Position numbers and translations under genes: made by a program. The notes under the pieces are model-generated. The model saw nothing but the letters and a program-made list of their open reading frames with translations. It was not told the origin of the DNA and did no database searches. From Myxococcota bacterium (GTDB taxonomy: Bacteria; Myxococcota_A; UBA796; JAFGLY01): a stretch of 64,000 bases of DNA. Below, in pieces: positions 36,432 through 45,360 of the stretch (within the stretch, counting starts at the first letter, position 1; each line of letters starts with the position of its first letter). The stretch is taken from positions 1 to 64,000 of the forward strand of contig JAJRWT010000008.1 in assembly GCA_024276675.1 (NCBI GenBank). The letters are read 5' to 3'.

Positions 36432-37256
36432 TTAAGGGTCCACCTCGGGAAGCGAGTCCTCGTCCAGCACATCCATGGAGTCGATGTCTGGATGAAGGGT
36501 CACCACCCGGCCTGGGCTGGCCGTGAACGCGAAACCACCGCTGCTCGAGGCTGGTTTGTTCATCTCTGGCTGGGTAACGGGATCGTCGGTGGATTCGTCA
36601 AGTTTGCTGCCCGGCAGATGGTCGCGAGGCTGGGGTTCCATGGGCGAGAATGACTCCAGCTCCGGGTCTGGTGGTCCCTCGGTGGCCGTGATGGGCGCTT
36701 CGGGTGGTTCCCCGGGAGACGAGCCCGGTTCCCGCCCGGGTTCCAGGCGCGCAATGCCCCGCTCCTCCAGGAAGTGGTCCACGTCGCCAAGGATTTCGTC
36801 GTATTCCTCCAGGCTGAAGCAGCCCTTGATTGCGTTGGGACCGACAGTGTTTTTGCTCTCGACGATGGGAACCCGCCCGGAAGCTCGGGCGTCGATTTCG
36901 ATATTGGGCGCCATCAGCACATCGACGACGAGCTGGGCTGGTCCCACGGAAATCTTCTGCCCGGCGCGTACCGCTCTCGCACGGAATGGACCTGCAGAGA
37001 TCTCCACCACCTTGCCCAGCACCCGGTCAGCCCTGAGGGGCCCCAGGATTTCCACCGTGCCCTTGGGTGCTTCGATGTTGTCTGCGCTGAGATCACCGCG
37101 AAGCTGGATGGAACCTTCCGTGGACATCACGCGCAGTAGGTGCCTGCCAAAGGAGTCGTGGATCCGGATGTCGCCGGCGTACTCCACTACGGCTCCGGCC
37201 TTCGTGACCTCGAAGCGTATTCCGGGGGGAATCACGAAGGGTTCGTTTATGCCCAT
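36432..37256 (-). CDS. Bactofilin-like beta-solenoid protein with disordered tail
   Basis: 274 residues from ATG 37256 (GGAG ten bases upstream; earlier Mets are possible). Residues of about 10-135 show a regular series of short strands (AGDIRIHDSFGRHLLRVMSTEGSIQLRGDLSADNIEAPKGTVEILGPLRADRVLGKVVEISAGPFRARAVRAGQKISVGPAQLVV), as in bactofilins, which polymerise into cytoskeletal filaments. The C-terminal half is Pro/Glu/Asp-rich and probably unstructured. Bactofilin-family membership is inferred from pattern and could be another right-handed solenoid. No membrane segment. Head of a possible two-gene unit with 36033-36419. Confidence 0.6.
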   Translation of the reverse strand: MGINEPFVIPPGIRFEVTKAGAVVEYAGDIRIHDSFGRHLLRVMSTEGSIQLRGDLSADNIEAPKGTVEILGPLRADRVLGKVVEISAGPFRARAVRAGQKISVGPAQLVVDVLMAPNIEIDARASGRVPIVESKNTVGPNAIKGCFSLEEYDEILGDVDHFLEERGIARLEPGREPGSSPGEPPEAPITATEGPPDPELESFSPMEPQPRDHLPGSKLDESTDDPVTQPEMNKPASSSGGFAFTASPGRVVTLHPDIDSMDVLDEDSLPEVDP

Positions 37257-37362
37257 GACCTTGTCACTCCGTTTGCGGAAACACATCTGTGGCGCCCCCA
37301 TCCGGGCGCGGTCACCAACGCTATTTCTGTACAATAGTCCCGTCAACGGTCCAGCGCGACAT

Positions 37363-38523
37363 CTACTGCAACTCCATGAGAGCCCTGGCCGCGGGTGCAT
37401 AGCCCGGTTGTAGCTGTAATGCTCCGTTGAAGGCCGCCCTTGCCTCTGCCATATTCCCCAGGGCCTGGTAGGCGCGTCCCAGGTTGGTCAGAGCCGTATA
37501 GTGCATCGGGAGAAACCTGATGGCCTGTTGCAGCGCCACCAGGGCCTTGCGCGGCCTGTGAGCCTTCAAGGCCAGATCGCCGATATTGGCCCAGGCGTAG
37601 CCGTTGCATTGATCCAGGGTCAGGGCCGCAAGGTATTCCTTCATGGCGGCCTCGTCGTCGCCCTGGACCATTGCCTCGTCACCCAGGTCCAGGTGCTTTC
37701 TGGATTCGTGGCGCAGGGCTTCAGGCGTAGCACAGGATTCTGACTCGGGGGGATCGGGGAGGTCCAGGTCCATGGCACTGGTGCGGGGAAGGGGCGAAGC
37801 GCCGGAATCGCCGACGGTGCTGCCGTCCATGCCAATAGAGTCGTTGGTCCCCGGTATGGGAACGCCTACCGACAAGTCGATGCCGGTTGCGGCGGAACTC
37901 CTGCCCGAGGCCGCGCCGTTTCGGGAAACTACTGCCTTGGGGGCGGTGACGGAATAGGCCCCCAGGGAGGCCCTGCATCCACCACAGGCTGACGCCACGT
38001 CCATATCAGCCCTCGACAGGGAGGTGTCGGGGACAACCACCAGCGGGCGGTTCCTGACGGCAACGACAACTGATTCCGGGCCTGGTGGGGCTGGTCCGGG
38101 GGTGCTCAGCTCTTCGCGACTGAGCGCTCGCCCATCACCGCAATGCAGGAGCCTCGTGGTCCCCCCCTGTTCATGGAAAAGGCAGCTTGCGGCGGGAAGG
38201 GAACAGGCCTGGGAAAAACAGTGCAATACCATGGGCGACAGGCCCATGGTCAACAACTGACCTTCTTCGGGCTCTTCCACGGTTGCCGTCGTGGCACCTG
38301 GTTCGTAGATGGCGGTTCCATCACAGCGCAGCAACCAGAGTCCACGGATCCGCCAGGCACCGCTTTCGGGTACAGCCACCGAACCCTTGGCGAACATCCT
38401 GATGGTGGTCTGGCAGCCCACCAGCCCTCCGGCACGACAGCAGGAGACACATTCGTCTTCGCCAGCACTGGCGGGGGCTGACAGAAGAACTCCCATGATG
38501 GCCATGGGAAGGAAATGGTTCAT
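37363..38523 (-). CDS. Exported Cys-rich protein with C-terminal TPRs
   Basis: 386 residues from ATG 38523, chosen because a signal peptide follows (MNHFLPMAIMGVLLSAPASAGEDE); upstream Mets give no better leader. The N-terminal third is rich in cysteine (CVSCCRAGGLVGC, LLRCDG, CFSQACSLPAASC), the middle is a Ser/Gly/Pro-rich linker, and the C-terminal 120 residues form three TPRs (AMVQGDDEAAMKEYLAALTLDQ, ALVALQQAIRFLPMHYTALTNLGRAYQALGNMAEARAAFNGALQLQPGY). Extracytoplasmic disulfides are likely. No family is known to me. Confidence 0.78.
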   Translation of the reverse strand: MNHFLPMAIMGVLLSAPASAGEDECVSCCRAGGLVGCQTTIRMFAKGSVAVPESGAWRIRGLWLLRCDGTAIYEPGATTATVEEPEEGQLLTMGLSPMVLHCFSQACSLPAASCLFHEQGGTTRLLHCGDGRALSREELSTPGPAPPGPESVVVAVRNRPLVVVPDTSLSRADMDVASACGGCRASLGAYSVTAPKAVVSRNGAASGRSSAATGIDLSVGVPIPGTNDSIGMDGSTVGDSGASPLPRTSAMDLDLPDPPESESCATPEALRHESRKHLDLGDEAMVQGDDEAAMKEYLAALTLDQCNGYAWANIGDLALKAHRPRKALVALQQAIRFLPMHYTALTNLGRAYQALGNMAEARAAFNGALQLQPGYAPAARALMELQ

Positions 38524-38633
38524 ATGTTCAACCTGGTGCGGTCGGGTGTACGGGATATTCTTCAGACAGGCTACATTCAGCGAGGTCAATAGTCCAGCGG
38601 ACAGGCACAATCGGGATACTGTTCCGAATCTAC

Positions 38634-40097
38634 TCAGATGTCCCGCTTGCCGGTGCATTCCAATCGCCATTCCCGGTATTTTTCCAACAAGGTCTCGGCA
38701 TGTTGCCGGGAAGACTCGTACTCCACCGGGCGACGTCTCTCGCGTCCCCGGCGGATCTCGTGCCGGAGCGCGCCGAGAATGGACTCTGGATCTTCAGGGT
38801 CGAAAACCGGTTCTCCTGTCAGCAGCTCCACGAGCCCCCCGCGCCCGCTGGAGATGACCCTCAAGCCGGCCGCCCTTGCTTCTCTCACCACGAGCGGGCT
38901 GTTTTCGTGCCACAGGCTTGGCACTACGAGGACATCCGATTCCTGCAGGAGCCTGGAAACCTGCCCTGGAGGGAATGGAGGTTCCACCGTTGTACCAGCC
39001 AGGTTCATGGCACGGTCCTCCAGTCGTTGCCGGAAACAGGGATCCAGGTCGGATTCCACGGGATAGCCCACGATACGAAGGGTGGCCGCGCCGGCCGGCA
39101 GACGAGAGAATGCTTCCAGCAGGAGCTGAGGCCCCTTGCTGGCCACCAGGGCACCGATGAAGAGAAAACGCACCGGGCCCGGGGCCGGTGGGGGTGAGGG
39201 ACGAATGGGTTGCAGCAATGGAAGGCCCATCACCTGGGCTGGCTTCTGGATGACACCCAGGTGGAGCATCCGGGATGCAAGGTGGGCGGATGGCGAGAGG
39301 AACCTGTGGACCCACGCCGGGACAAGCAATGCCTGGTTCCAGCGGTCGTTCGTAAAGCGGGCGGCCCGGGTGTGCCTGGCGGAAGGGTAGGGGGGGGAGT
39401 CCCGGAAGGAAGCAACGTTCCCGGCGCTGTGACTGACCGTCCCGTTGACGATGCTGCCCAGGACTTCACGGACCCGGGCCCGCCAAGATGCGGGTACACG
39501 ACCGGTCAGCCTGCCAAGTGCGGCAGTCCATGGCGAGAGTGCCAACTGTCCGGACAGGCAGGCCGCGCACCTGTGGGGCGTTGGACCACGGCAGAGGCGA
39601 CCTATATGATCCAGCATCTGCCCCCTGGCGCAGGGAAGCCAATAATCGTGGAGCGTCATCACCACGAGCGCGCCCGAGCGGGCTGCAATGCGGGGCAAGC
39701 CCATGGACAGGTTGGCCAGGTGATGAAAGTGTACCACCGAAGGTCGCCTGGAAAGCAGCCACTCCCTGAAGGCGGCCTCTACGTCCGGGCGTATGTAGGT
39801 ATCCCTGAAGTTGCGGGTGTCGTGGCGGTGGATGGTAAAAAGGCGCAGGCCATCGGCACCCTGGGGCGAGCTGAGTTCACGGAGCTGTGTGGCGGAGCAC
39901 GGTCCCCCCGGGAAACCTGTCCTGTGGGCGTGGGCGGAAGTCGATGTTCGCTCTCGGGAAAGAGGTGCGGCGATGGCAGAGAAAGCGTAGCTTTCCGTCA
40001 GAGCGCGCAGCTCATGGAAGAGGGAGCTGGCATATAGCTCGACACCACCGATGCTCCAGGGCGGCCAGGCGTGGGCCACCTGCATGACTCCGGACAT
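38634..40097 (-). CDS. Family-4 glycosyltransferase (downstream copy)
   Basis: A 487-residue GT-B enzyme. The N-terminal domain has PPWSIGGVELYASSLFHEL, the nucleotide-sugar side has RFLFIGALVASKGPQLLLEAFSRLP and the E-x7-E signature appears in SLWHENSPLVVREARAAGLRVISSGRGGLVELL. A Cys-containing insert (CARGQMLDHIGRLCRGP...HRCAAC) after TLHDYW is shared with the other glycosyltransferase at 40590 and looks like a metal or disulfide site. The donor and acceptor cannot be told. With 40119-40559 and 40590-41894 it forms an operon. Confidence 0.9.
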   Translation of the reverse strand: MSGVMQVAHAWPPWSIGGVELYASSLFHELRALTESYAFSAIAAPLSRERTSTSAHAHRTGFPGGPCSATQLRELSSPQGADGLRLFTIHRHDTRNFRDTYIRPDVEAAFREWLLSRRPSVVHFHHLANLSMGLPRIAARSGALVVMTLHDYWLPCARGQMLDHIGRLCRGPTPHRCAACLSGQLALSPWTAALGRLTGRVPASWRARVREVLGSIVNGTVSHSAGNVASFRDSPPYPSARHTRAARFTNDRWNQALLVPAWVHRFLSPSAHLASRMLHLGVIQKPAQVMGLPLLQPIRPSPPPAPGPVRFLFIGALVASKGPQLLLEAFSRLPAGAATLRIVGYPVESDLDPCFRQRLEDRAMNLAGTTVEPPFPPGQVSRLLQESDVLVVPSLWHENSPLVVREARAAGLRVISSGRGGLVELLTGEPVFDPEDPESILGALRHEIRRGRERRRPVEYESSRQHAETLLEKYREWRLECTGKRDI

Positions 40098-40118
40098 GGC
40101 GGTCCCCCGTCCCGTATC

Positions 40119-40559
40119 TCAGGGCTGGTCCTGGTTCATGATGTCGCTGGCCTTGAGACCGCCTGCGATGGACTGGAGTTCGTCGTCGTAGGTGTCCGAA
40201 ACATGCGCCACGTAGGAAAGGGATCTCTTGAAGAGCGAAGATGACAGGTTTTCCGCCGGGAGGGTCACCGAGAAGGAGAGGATATCGTCTTCGAAGAGAA
40301 GGAAGGAACCCAGCAGCACTTCCGAGTTGAGTCGGAGAAGGCGGGTGACCAGCTCCAGGTTCGGTCGAAAGTCCCTGAGAAGGGTCGAGGCGATGCGGAC
40401 GTATAGATATTGGTGTTGTTGAAACAGGCTGATCATCACCACCGTGGAGCCGAAGCGGAAGAGAAACAGGTCTTGATGGGTGCGCTCGGTGGGGAGTTCC
40501 ATCTCCGCCAGGTACCCGGTGATCTTGTCGGTGAGAATCTCCATCTGGTCCGCGCTCAT
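40119..40559 (-). CDS. YbjN / type-III-chaperone-fold protein
   Basis: 146 residues from ATG 40559 (GGAG five to six bases upstream); ATG 40589, adjoining the preceding stop, is the alternative. The strand-helix pattern LFLFRFGSTVVMISLFQQHQYLYVRIASTLLRDFRPNLELVTRLLRLNSEVLLGSFLLFEDDILSFSVTLP fits the YbjN/CesT-like fold seen in secretion chaperones and in regulators. In Myxococcus-type glycan loci such proteins are sometimes found beside transferases; the role here is unknown. It separates the two glycosyltransferases. Confidence 0.72.
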   Translation of the reverse strand: MSADQMEILTDKITGYLAEMELPTERTHQDLFLFRFGSTVVMISLFQQHQYLYVRIASTLLRDFRPNLELVTRLLRLNSEVLLGSFLLFEDDILSFSVTLPAENLSSSLFKRSLSYVAHVSDTYDDELQSIAGGLKASDIMNQDQP

Positions 40560-40589
40560 TCCAACTCCGCCAGGTGGGTTCGGGGGCAT

Positions 40590-41894
40590 TCACTGGCCCA
40601 GCAGTTCGTTGTATACTGCCAGCAGGCCGTCCACATGTTGTTCCAGACTTGGCGGTGGGCTGACCTCTGTACCAGGCCCCAGCATTGTCTTTAGCATACT
40701 GTGGGCCAGGTCGTCGATGTCGCCAACTCGATACAGGTAGCCGTCCCGTCCATGTTCCAGCAGCTCTGGAATCCCCCCTGTTGCCGGCGCTATCACCGGA
40801 CAGCCGCATGCACGCGCTTCCAGCACGACCAGGGGAGCGTTTTCAGGCCAGGTGGAACCCATGACCAGGGCCCTTGCCCGGCGGAGAATTCCGGGAACCT
40901 CCCTTGGGAGCACGGGCCCCTCAAGCGGCCAGGCCAGGCTGGAGGAGTAGGCGGGATCGCCGGTGTTGGGGCCGTAGATCTCCAGCCCCGGTTGGTCATG
41001 GTTGGAGCCACGCCCCCGCTGGCCGGGGAAGGCCCTCTTGTAGGCTTCCACCACCAGGTGTGGTCCTTTGTGGGGCAGGATGGAACCCAGAAAGACGAAC
41101 GGGCCTCTCGAAGGCTGGTCTCTCGGGAGACAGGGGCCCACGCCATGCGGCAGTACCTGCACCCCCGGGATGCCGTTCCTGCCGGCCACGTCCGCCAGAA
41201 AACGGCTGGGGGCGATGATCCTGTCCATGGCGGACCAGGCTTTCTTCAATGCTTCCTGGCGTGTGGCCAGCTCCTCGGATCCTGTCCTGGGCGCGGCACC
41301 CCTGGGAAGAAGGCGCCTTATGGTTGGGGGTAGGCTTCTCCACACGCGGTGGAGCCCCTGGGGGGAGACAACTGGCGAGAGCCAGATGGCCAGTTTCAAC
41401 AAAGCTCTTTCGCCGGACCCCGGAAGATGGCACCAAGCGGAGTGGCAGGCCGCACATCGGTTGGGATGGGGGCCCGCACAGGGACTACCGTCACGTCCCA
41501 GCATCGTGCCTCCCGCCGGACACCACGGCCAGTGATCGTGGAGAGTGCCGACAGTGGGCACATTGAAGCGCAGTCCAGAGGAAAGATGTGCGAGATGCTG
41601 CACGTGGACCAGGTTGGGCTTGAATCTGCTCACGATGGATTGGCAGATTCTTTCGATGATGGGATCCCGCTCGGCATTTTTCAACGGCCTGAATGGAAAA
41701 TTGTTGACGATCCTGGTGACGCCCGGCTGTTCCAGTACCTCGTATTGTCTATGCCCCGGAGCCCTGGTGGCCGTCAACACATGGCAACGCCAACCACGGC
41801 GTTTCAATTCCCTGTTCACTCGCCAGGCATAGACCTCGGTTCCAGCCACTTCACGGGGCGGATAGCCGTGTACGACCTGGAGCAACGATGGCAA
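40590..41894 (-). CDS. Family-4 glycosyltransferase (upstream copy)
   Basis: 434 residues from TTG 41894, with GGGAGG five bases upstream; GTG 41900 is the alternative. The ORF extends further but its first 60 residues look non-coding. It has HGYPPREVAGTEVYAWRVNREL near the N-terminus, GPFVFLGSILPHKGPHLVVEAYKRA and the E-x7-E region GSTWPENAPLVVLEARACGCPVIAPATGGIPELL. The Cys insert reads CPAGGTMLGRDGSPCAGP...NRCAACHSAWC. A GT4 transferring a hexose to a lipid-linked or surface glycan is likely. Its start lies 158 bp from the divergent regulator gene. Confidence 0.9.
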   Translation of the reverse strand: MPSLLQVVHGYPPREVAGTEVYAWRVNRELKRRGWRCHVLTATRAPGHRQYEVLEQPGVTRIVNNFPFRPLKNAERDPIIERICQSIVSRFKPNLVHVQHLAHLSSGLRFNVPTVGTLHDHWPWCPAGGTMLGRDGSPCAGPHPNRCAACHSAWCHLPGSGERALLKLAIWLSPVVSPQGLHRVWRSLPPTIRRLLPRGAAPRTGSEELATRQEALKKAWSAMDRIIAPSRFLADVAGRNGIPGVQVLPHGVGPCLPRDQPSRGPFVFLGSILPHKGPHLVVEAYKRAFPGQRGRGSNHDQPGLEIYGPNTGDPAYSSSLAWPLEGPVLPREVPGILRRARALVMGSTWPENAPLVVLEARACGCPVIAPATGGIPELLEHGRDGYLYRVGDIDDLAHSMLKTMLGPGTEVSPPPSLEQHVDGLLAVYNELLGQ

Positions 41895-42052
41895 CTGCAC
41901 CTCCCTGTTCCCCGCGGCACAGAGTTGAAGTCTGCGCCGGTCCCAGGACACCGGCCCGGAGACCGTCCCTGCGGAACATGGCGTTCTGGGCGATGAGAAG
42001 TATAAGGTAATTCGTAGAATACGTAGCGCCACCCGTTCCACAGGAAGGCAAC

Positions 42053-43444
42053 ATGGCTTCGCTTCAACGCGACCCACGGCAGAGCACCATCCTGGTCATC
42101 GACGACGAAGAAAGCATGCGCCACATGTTGAGCCTTATGCTATCGAATTCCGGCTACAACGTGGAAACCGCCGCCAGTGGCCAAGATGGTCTCGAGATCA
42201 TCCGAGCAGATGAAGAGATCCGCATCGTGCTGTGCGATCTTCGTATGCCGCAGATGGATGGGCTTGGCTTCGTCCGACGAGCAAGACGACTCCGTACGGG
42301 CATCATAGTAATTGTCATGAGCGCCTACGGAACCACGGATACGGCCATCGAAGCCGTCAAACGAGGCGCCTACGATTTCGTCTCCAAGCCCTTCCGTTCC
42401 GACGAAATAGTCCTGACTCTTCGCAAGGTCGAGGAGAGGGAGCGGCTGGCACGTGAGAACGCCGTGCTGCGGGAAGAGGTCGCCCGGCAACGTCGTCTTT
42501 CATCTTCCATGGTGGGAGCCGCGGGAGGCCTGCGACTCGTGGCCGAGGCAGCCCGCAAGGTGGCGTCTGCTCCCTCCACCGTGTTGATCACCGGTGAGAG
42601 CGGCTCGGGCAAGGAAGTGCTGGCCAGGTCCATCCACGAACTCTCACCCAGGGCGAAAATGCCCTTTGTTGCCATCAACTGTGCCGCGATACCCGAAAAC
42701 CTCCTGGAAAGTGAGCTGTTCGGCCATGAACGCGGAGCATTCACGGGAGCCGTGCGTACACGCCCAGGCTTGTTCGAGCAGGCGGACAAGGGCACGTTGC
42801 TGCTGGACGAGATTGGCGAGATGCCATTGCACCTTCAGGTCAAGCTCCTTCGCGTGATAGAAGGTGGCCACCTGCGAAGGTTGGGAGGCAACAAAGATAT
42901 CCCCGTGGATGTCAGGCTTCTGGCAGCCACCGCCCAGGATCTGCCCGAACTCGTCCGTACCCAGAGGTTTCGACAGGATCTCTACTACCGGCTGAACGTG
43001 GTAGGGATTCACATGCCCCTCCTTCGTGAGCGACGCGAAGACATTCCCCTGCTGGTGGATCATTTCCTGACAATCCACGCCGCCCGCCTGGGGCGCAGCA
43101 AGCCTCGCATCAGCCCCGAGGCCATGAGGATACTGGAAGAACACCCATGGCCGGGCAACGTCCGCCAATTGGAAAACGCGTGCGAGCGAGCCCTGCTCCT
43201 GGGTGACGGCAGCTTGTTGAGCAGAGAAGACCTGCCGCCGGAACTACTGGAGGGAATGATCAACGACCAGGCCGAATCTCCGGGTTGGGATCTCTCCATC
43301 AAGCGCAGGGTGCCCGAGCTGGAGAAGCGCCTCATCGCCAGAGCCCTGGATCTTTGTGGAGGCAATCGCAGCAAGGCCGCCCCCCTGCTGGAGATCTCCT
43401 ACAAGGCACTGTTGTACAAGATTCGCGAGTACGGGCTGGATTGA
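42053..43444 (+). CDS. NtrC-family sigma-54 response regulator
   Basis: A 463-residue protein: receiver domain (acidic pocket D17/D18, phosphoacceptor Asp62 in CDLRMPQMDG, VMSAYG, SKPF), AAA+ domain with Walker A GESGSGKE, the sigma-54 contact GAFTGA and DEIGEMP, and a Fis-type helix-turn-helix (GNRSKAAPLLEISYKALLYKIREYG). It should activate sigma-54 promoters when phosphorylated. No histidine kinase lies beside it. It is divergent from the glycosyltransferases and upstream of the minor pilin genes, so PilR-like control of pilus genes is a possibility, not a demonstrated one. Confidence 0.95.
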   Translation: MASLQRDPRQSTILVIDDEESMRHMLSLMLSNSGYNVETAASGQDGLEIIRADEEIRIVLCDLRMPQMDGLGFVRRARRLRTGIIVIVMSAYGTTDTAIEAVKRGAYDFVSKPFRSDEIVLTLRKVEERERLARENAVLREEVARQRRLSSSMVGAAGGLRLVAEAARKVASAPSTVLITGESGSGKEVLARSIHELSPRAKMPFVAINCAAIPENLLESELFGHERGAFTGAVRTRPGLFEQADKGTLLLDEIGEMPLHLQVKLLRVIEGGHLRRLGGNKDIPVDVRLLAATAQDLPELVRTQRFRQDLYYRLNVVGIHMPLLRERREDIPLLVDHFLTIHAARLGRSKPRISPEAMRILEEHPWPGNVRQLENACERALLLGDGSLLSREDLPPELLEGMINDQAESPGWDLSIKRRVPELEKRLIARALDLCGGNRSKAAPLLEISYKALLYKIREYGLD

Positions 43445-43448
43445 AACC

Positions 43449-44315
43449 ATGAACAGCCTTGGTGGACCATTGTCGGGCAAGATTGCGATCTACCTCGCCG
43501 TGTCGCTGCTTTTTCTGGGGGGCTGTGGTCCTGAAGCACGGGTCCGAAAAGGGCGTGATGCCATTCAACAGCACGACCTCGTGAAGGCCGAGTCAGCCTA
43601 TCGCCAGGCATTGAAGATGGACCCCGACCATACGGATGCGCTCTATGGGCTTGGTTGGACCTACTACCTGGCGGGCGAACCGAGTATGGCCAGACCATAC
43701 TTCGAAAGGTGCATACAGCTTGCCCCCCATAGCCCGCTCGGGTACAAGGGGCTGGGTTCGTTGGCCATGGCGGAAGGTAACCTGCTGCTGGCCGAAGAGC
43801 GTTTCCAACAGGCACTGGACAGAGCCCCCGGAGATACGGCGCTGCTCAACAGCCTGGCCCTTTTGCGAATGAAGTCCGGCAGGTTGCGGGACGCCGAAGC
43901 CATATTCAAGGAACTAAGGCAGCGCGAACCAGACAATCCAACCATTGCCATCGGGCAGTGCGAACTGCTTCTCAAGATGAAGAAAGCCCCGGATGCCCTT
44001 GACATCGTCGATGGTGTGCTGGCTGGCGACAAACTGGAACCCGCGGAACACGCCATGCTCCTGCAGATGCGAGGCCGGCTGCTGGTGGCCTTGACAGCCA
44101 GACGGGTCGACAAGGAAAGGTGCAGTGAAACCGCACCGCCGGTGTTGGCATACCTGCAGCAGGCGCTGGACGATTTCCAGGAGGCGGAAAACCTCGGTGT
44201 TCCATTGCCGGATCTTCCTTCAGCCCGCAGGTTGGCACTCAGGCGGCGAAGCGTGGTCTCCGAGATGTGCCCGGAGGCTGGCAACGCAGGCGCAGCGGAG
44301 GTGACAGGGTTTTGA
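43449..44315 (+). CDS. TPR lipoprotein
   Basis: 288 residues from ATG 43449, chosen since it gives a signal ending in LLFLGGC, a good lipobox, four bases after the regulator stop. The mature part comprises five to six TPRs (KAESAYRQALKMDPDHTDALYGLGWTYYLAGEPSMARPYFERCIQLAPHSPLGYKGLGSLAMAEGNLLLAEERFQQALDRAP). The family of outer-membrane TPR lipoproteins includes PilF/PilW-type pilotins that help secretin assembly, and its location between the regulator and pilin genes makes that a reasonable guess. A pilotin role is not shown by sequence. Confidence 0.85.
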   Translation: MNSLGGPLSGKIAIYLAVSLLFLGGCGPEARVRKGRDAIQQHDLVKAESAYRQALKMDPDHTDALYGLGWTYYLAGEPSMARPYFERCIQLAPHSPLGYKGLGSLAMAEGNLLLAEERFQQALDRAPGDTALLNSLALLRMKSGRLRDAEAIFKELRQREPDNPTIAIGQCELLLKMKKAPDALDIVDGVLAGDKLEPAEHAMLLQMRGRLLVALTARRVDKERCSETAPPVLAYLQQALDDFQEAENLGVPLPDLPSARRLALRRRSVVSEMCPEAGNAGAAEVTGF

Positions 44316-44589
44316 GGCCCGGTGGGTCTCCCTTCAAGACAACGGGACTGTCCGTCCCAGTGCCGGAGAGCCCCATGTATCCCATGTTTCATACCGGCAG
44401 TCGAGCTTCGAGTGCTGGGAAATGTTTTCTGAATTAGGTAAGTATTACCCAACGCAGCTCTGCAAGTGTTGGTGAATGGCCGCCGTCATACGCTCCATGA
44501 CACGGAATACTGCCAACGGCGTGATTATTGCAAGAAAACACCACAGGGCATGGCAGGAGGCATTCCAGCAGAACAACGAGTTGTCGTCA
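44316..44589. other. Intergenic region before the minor pilin operon
   Basis: 274 bp with two small inverted repeats: GGGAC/GTCCC near 44345, possibly ending the lipoprotein transcript, and GGTAA-GTA-TTACC at 44437-44449. I looked for a sigma-54 promoter (GG and GC exactly ten bases apart) because of the nearby regulator and found none that convinces. No gene is seen in it. Confidence 0.4.
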
Positions 44590-45360
44590 ATGAGCAGGTA
44601 CATCACCAGAACTGGCAGCAGGTGCCCACCGTCCCTGGCTTTCCTTGGACCGGGACCAGGGGTTCGAAAGCTCCACCGACCGTCGCCCCGTGCTGCCTTC
44701 ACCCTGATAGAAGTCCTGCTGGTGCTTTCCATCATAGGGGTCCTGGCTGCCATAGGATGGAGCACCCTCTACGACGACCTCCCTCGTTTTCGCTTGATCC
44801 GTGCCGGAAAGGGCATGCAGGCCGATCTCCAGAACCTGCGTATGGCCGCCATCCAATCAAACCACGAGACACGCTTCCTGCTGGAGTCTCCCGACCCCTA
44901 CCCCGACGATCCTGTTTCCTACGGTGGTTCCTGGTGGCTCCAGGGAGGCAACTCCTCCATAAACAGCAGCGCCTGGGAAGACATGCCTTTCGACGACGAT
45001 GGCGACGATGTGGACGATGATCGCTCCGAGGGGCACGCTGATCTGGGGCCAGGTGGCAACCGGCAGGCAAAAGGGGTGGGACTCCAACAATGGGGAGCCA
45101 TTTCGGGTCCCGGTGCGGGAAACGCCGATGCCATCGTTTTTACACCGAGAGGCTGGGTTTCGAACCCGGCCCACGATTTTGATTCCGAGGGTTACATAAC
45201 ATTGAAACTCATCAACAAGGCAGCGATGGGCAGGGGAATAGAAGACGAAATCCACGTTCGAGTTGCACGTTCCGGCTACGTCAGGCTTGAATCCACCCTG
45301 GATCCCGACAGCTCTTCGGGGACCGTCGGAACCGATGGGAGCAGCCACGATGATTCCTAG
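44590..45360 (+). CDS. fimT: Minor pilin FimT/GspH-like
   Basis: 256 residues from ATG 44590, with a long pre-leader. The type IV prepilin site is RAAFTLIEVLLVLSIIGVLAAIG: cleavage before the Phe and Glu at +5. The rest has AGKGMQADLQNLRMAAIQSNHETRFLLE, typical of GspH/FimT, and a very acidic loop (DDDGDDVDDDRSEGH) that could bind calcium. The GspH pattern (VFTPRGWVSNP near 180) agrees. It would initiate pilus assembly at the tip with PilV, PilW, PilX and PilY1. The next gene overlaps its stop by 11 bp. An earlier in-frame start is not excluded. Confidence 0.88.
   Translation: MSRYITRTGSRCPPSLAFLGPGPGVRKLHRPSPRAAFTLIEVLLVLSIIGVLAAIGWSTLYDDLPRFRLIRAGKGMQADLQNLRMAAIQSNHETRFLLESPDPYPDDPVSYGGSWWLQGGNSSINSSAWEDMPFDDDGDDVDDDRSEGHADLGPGGNRQAKGVGLQQWGAISGPGAGNADAIVFTPRGWVSNPAHDFDSEGYITLKLINKAAMGRGIEDEIHVRVARSGYVRLESTLDPDSSSGTVGTDGSSHDDS

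Noticed and set aside
44316..44589. Sigma-54 promoter before fimT
   Set aside because: I found GG and GC dinucleotides but never at the strict ten-base spacing with the flanking consensus.
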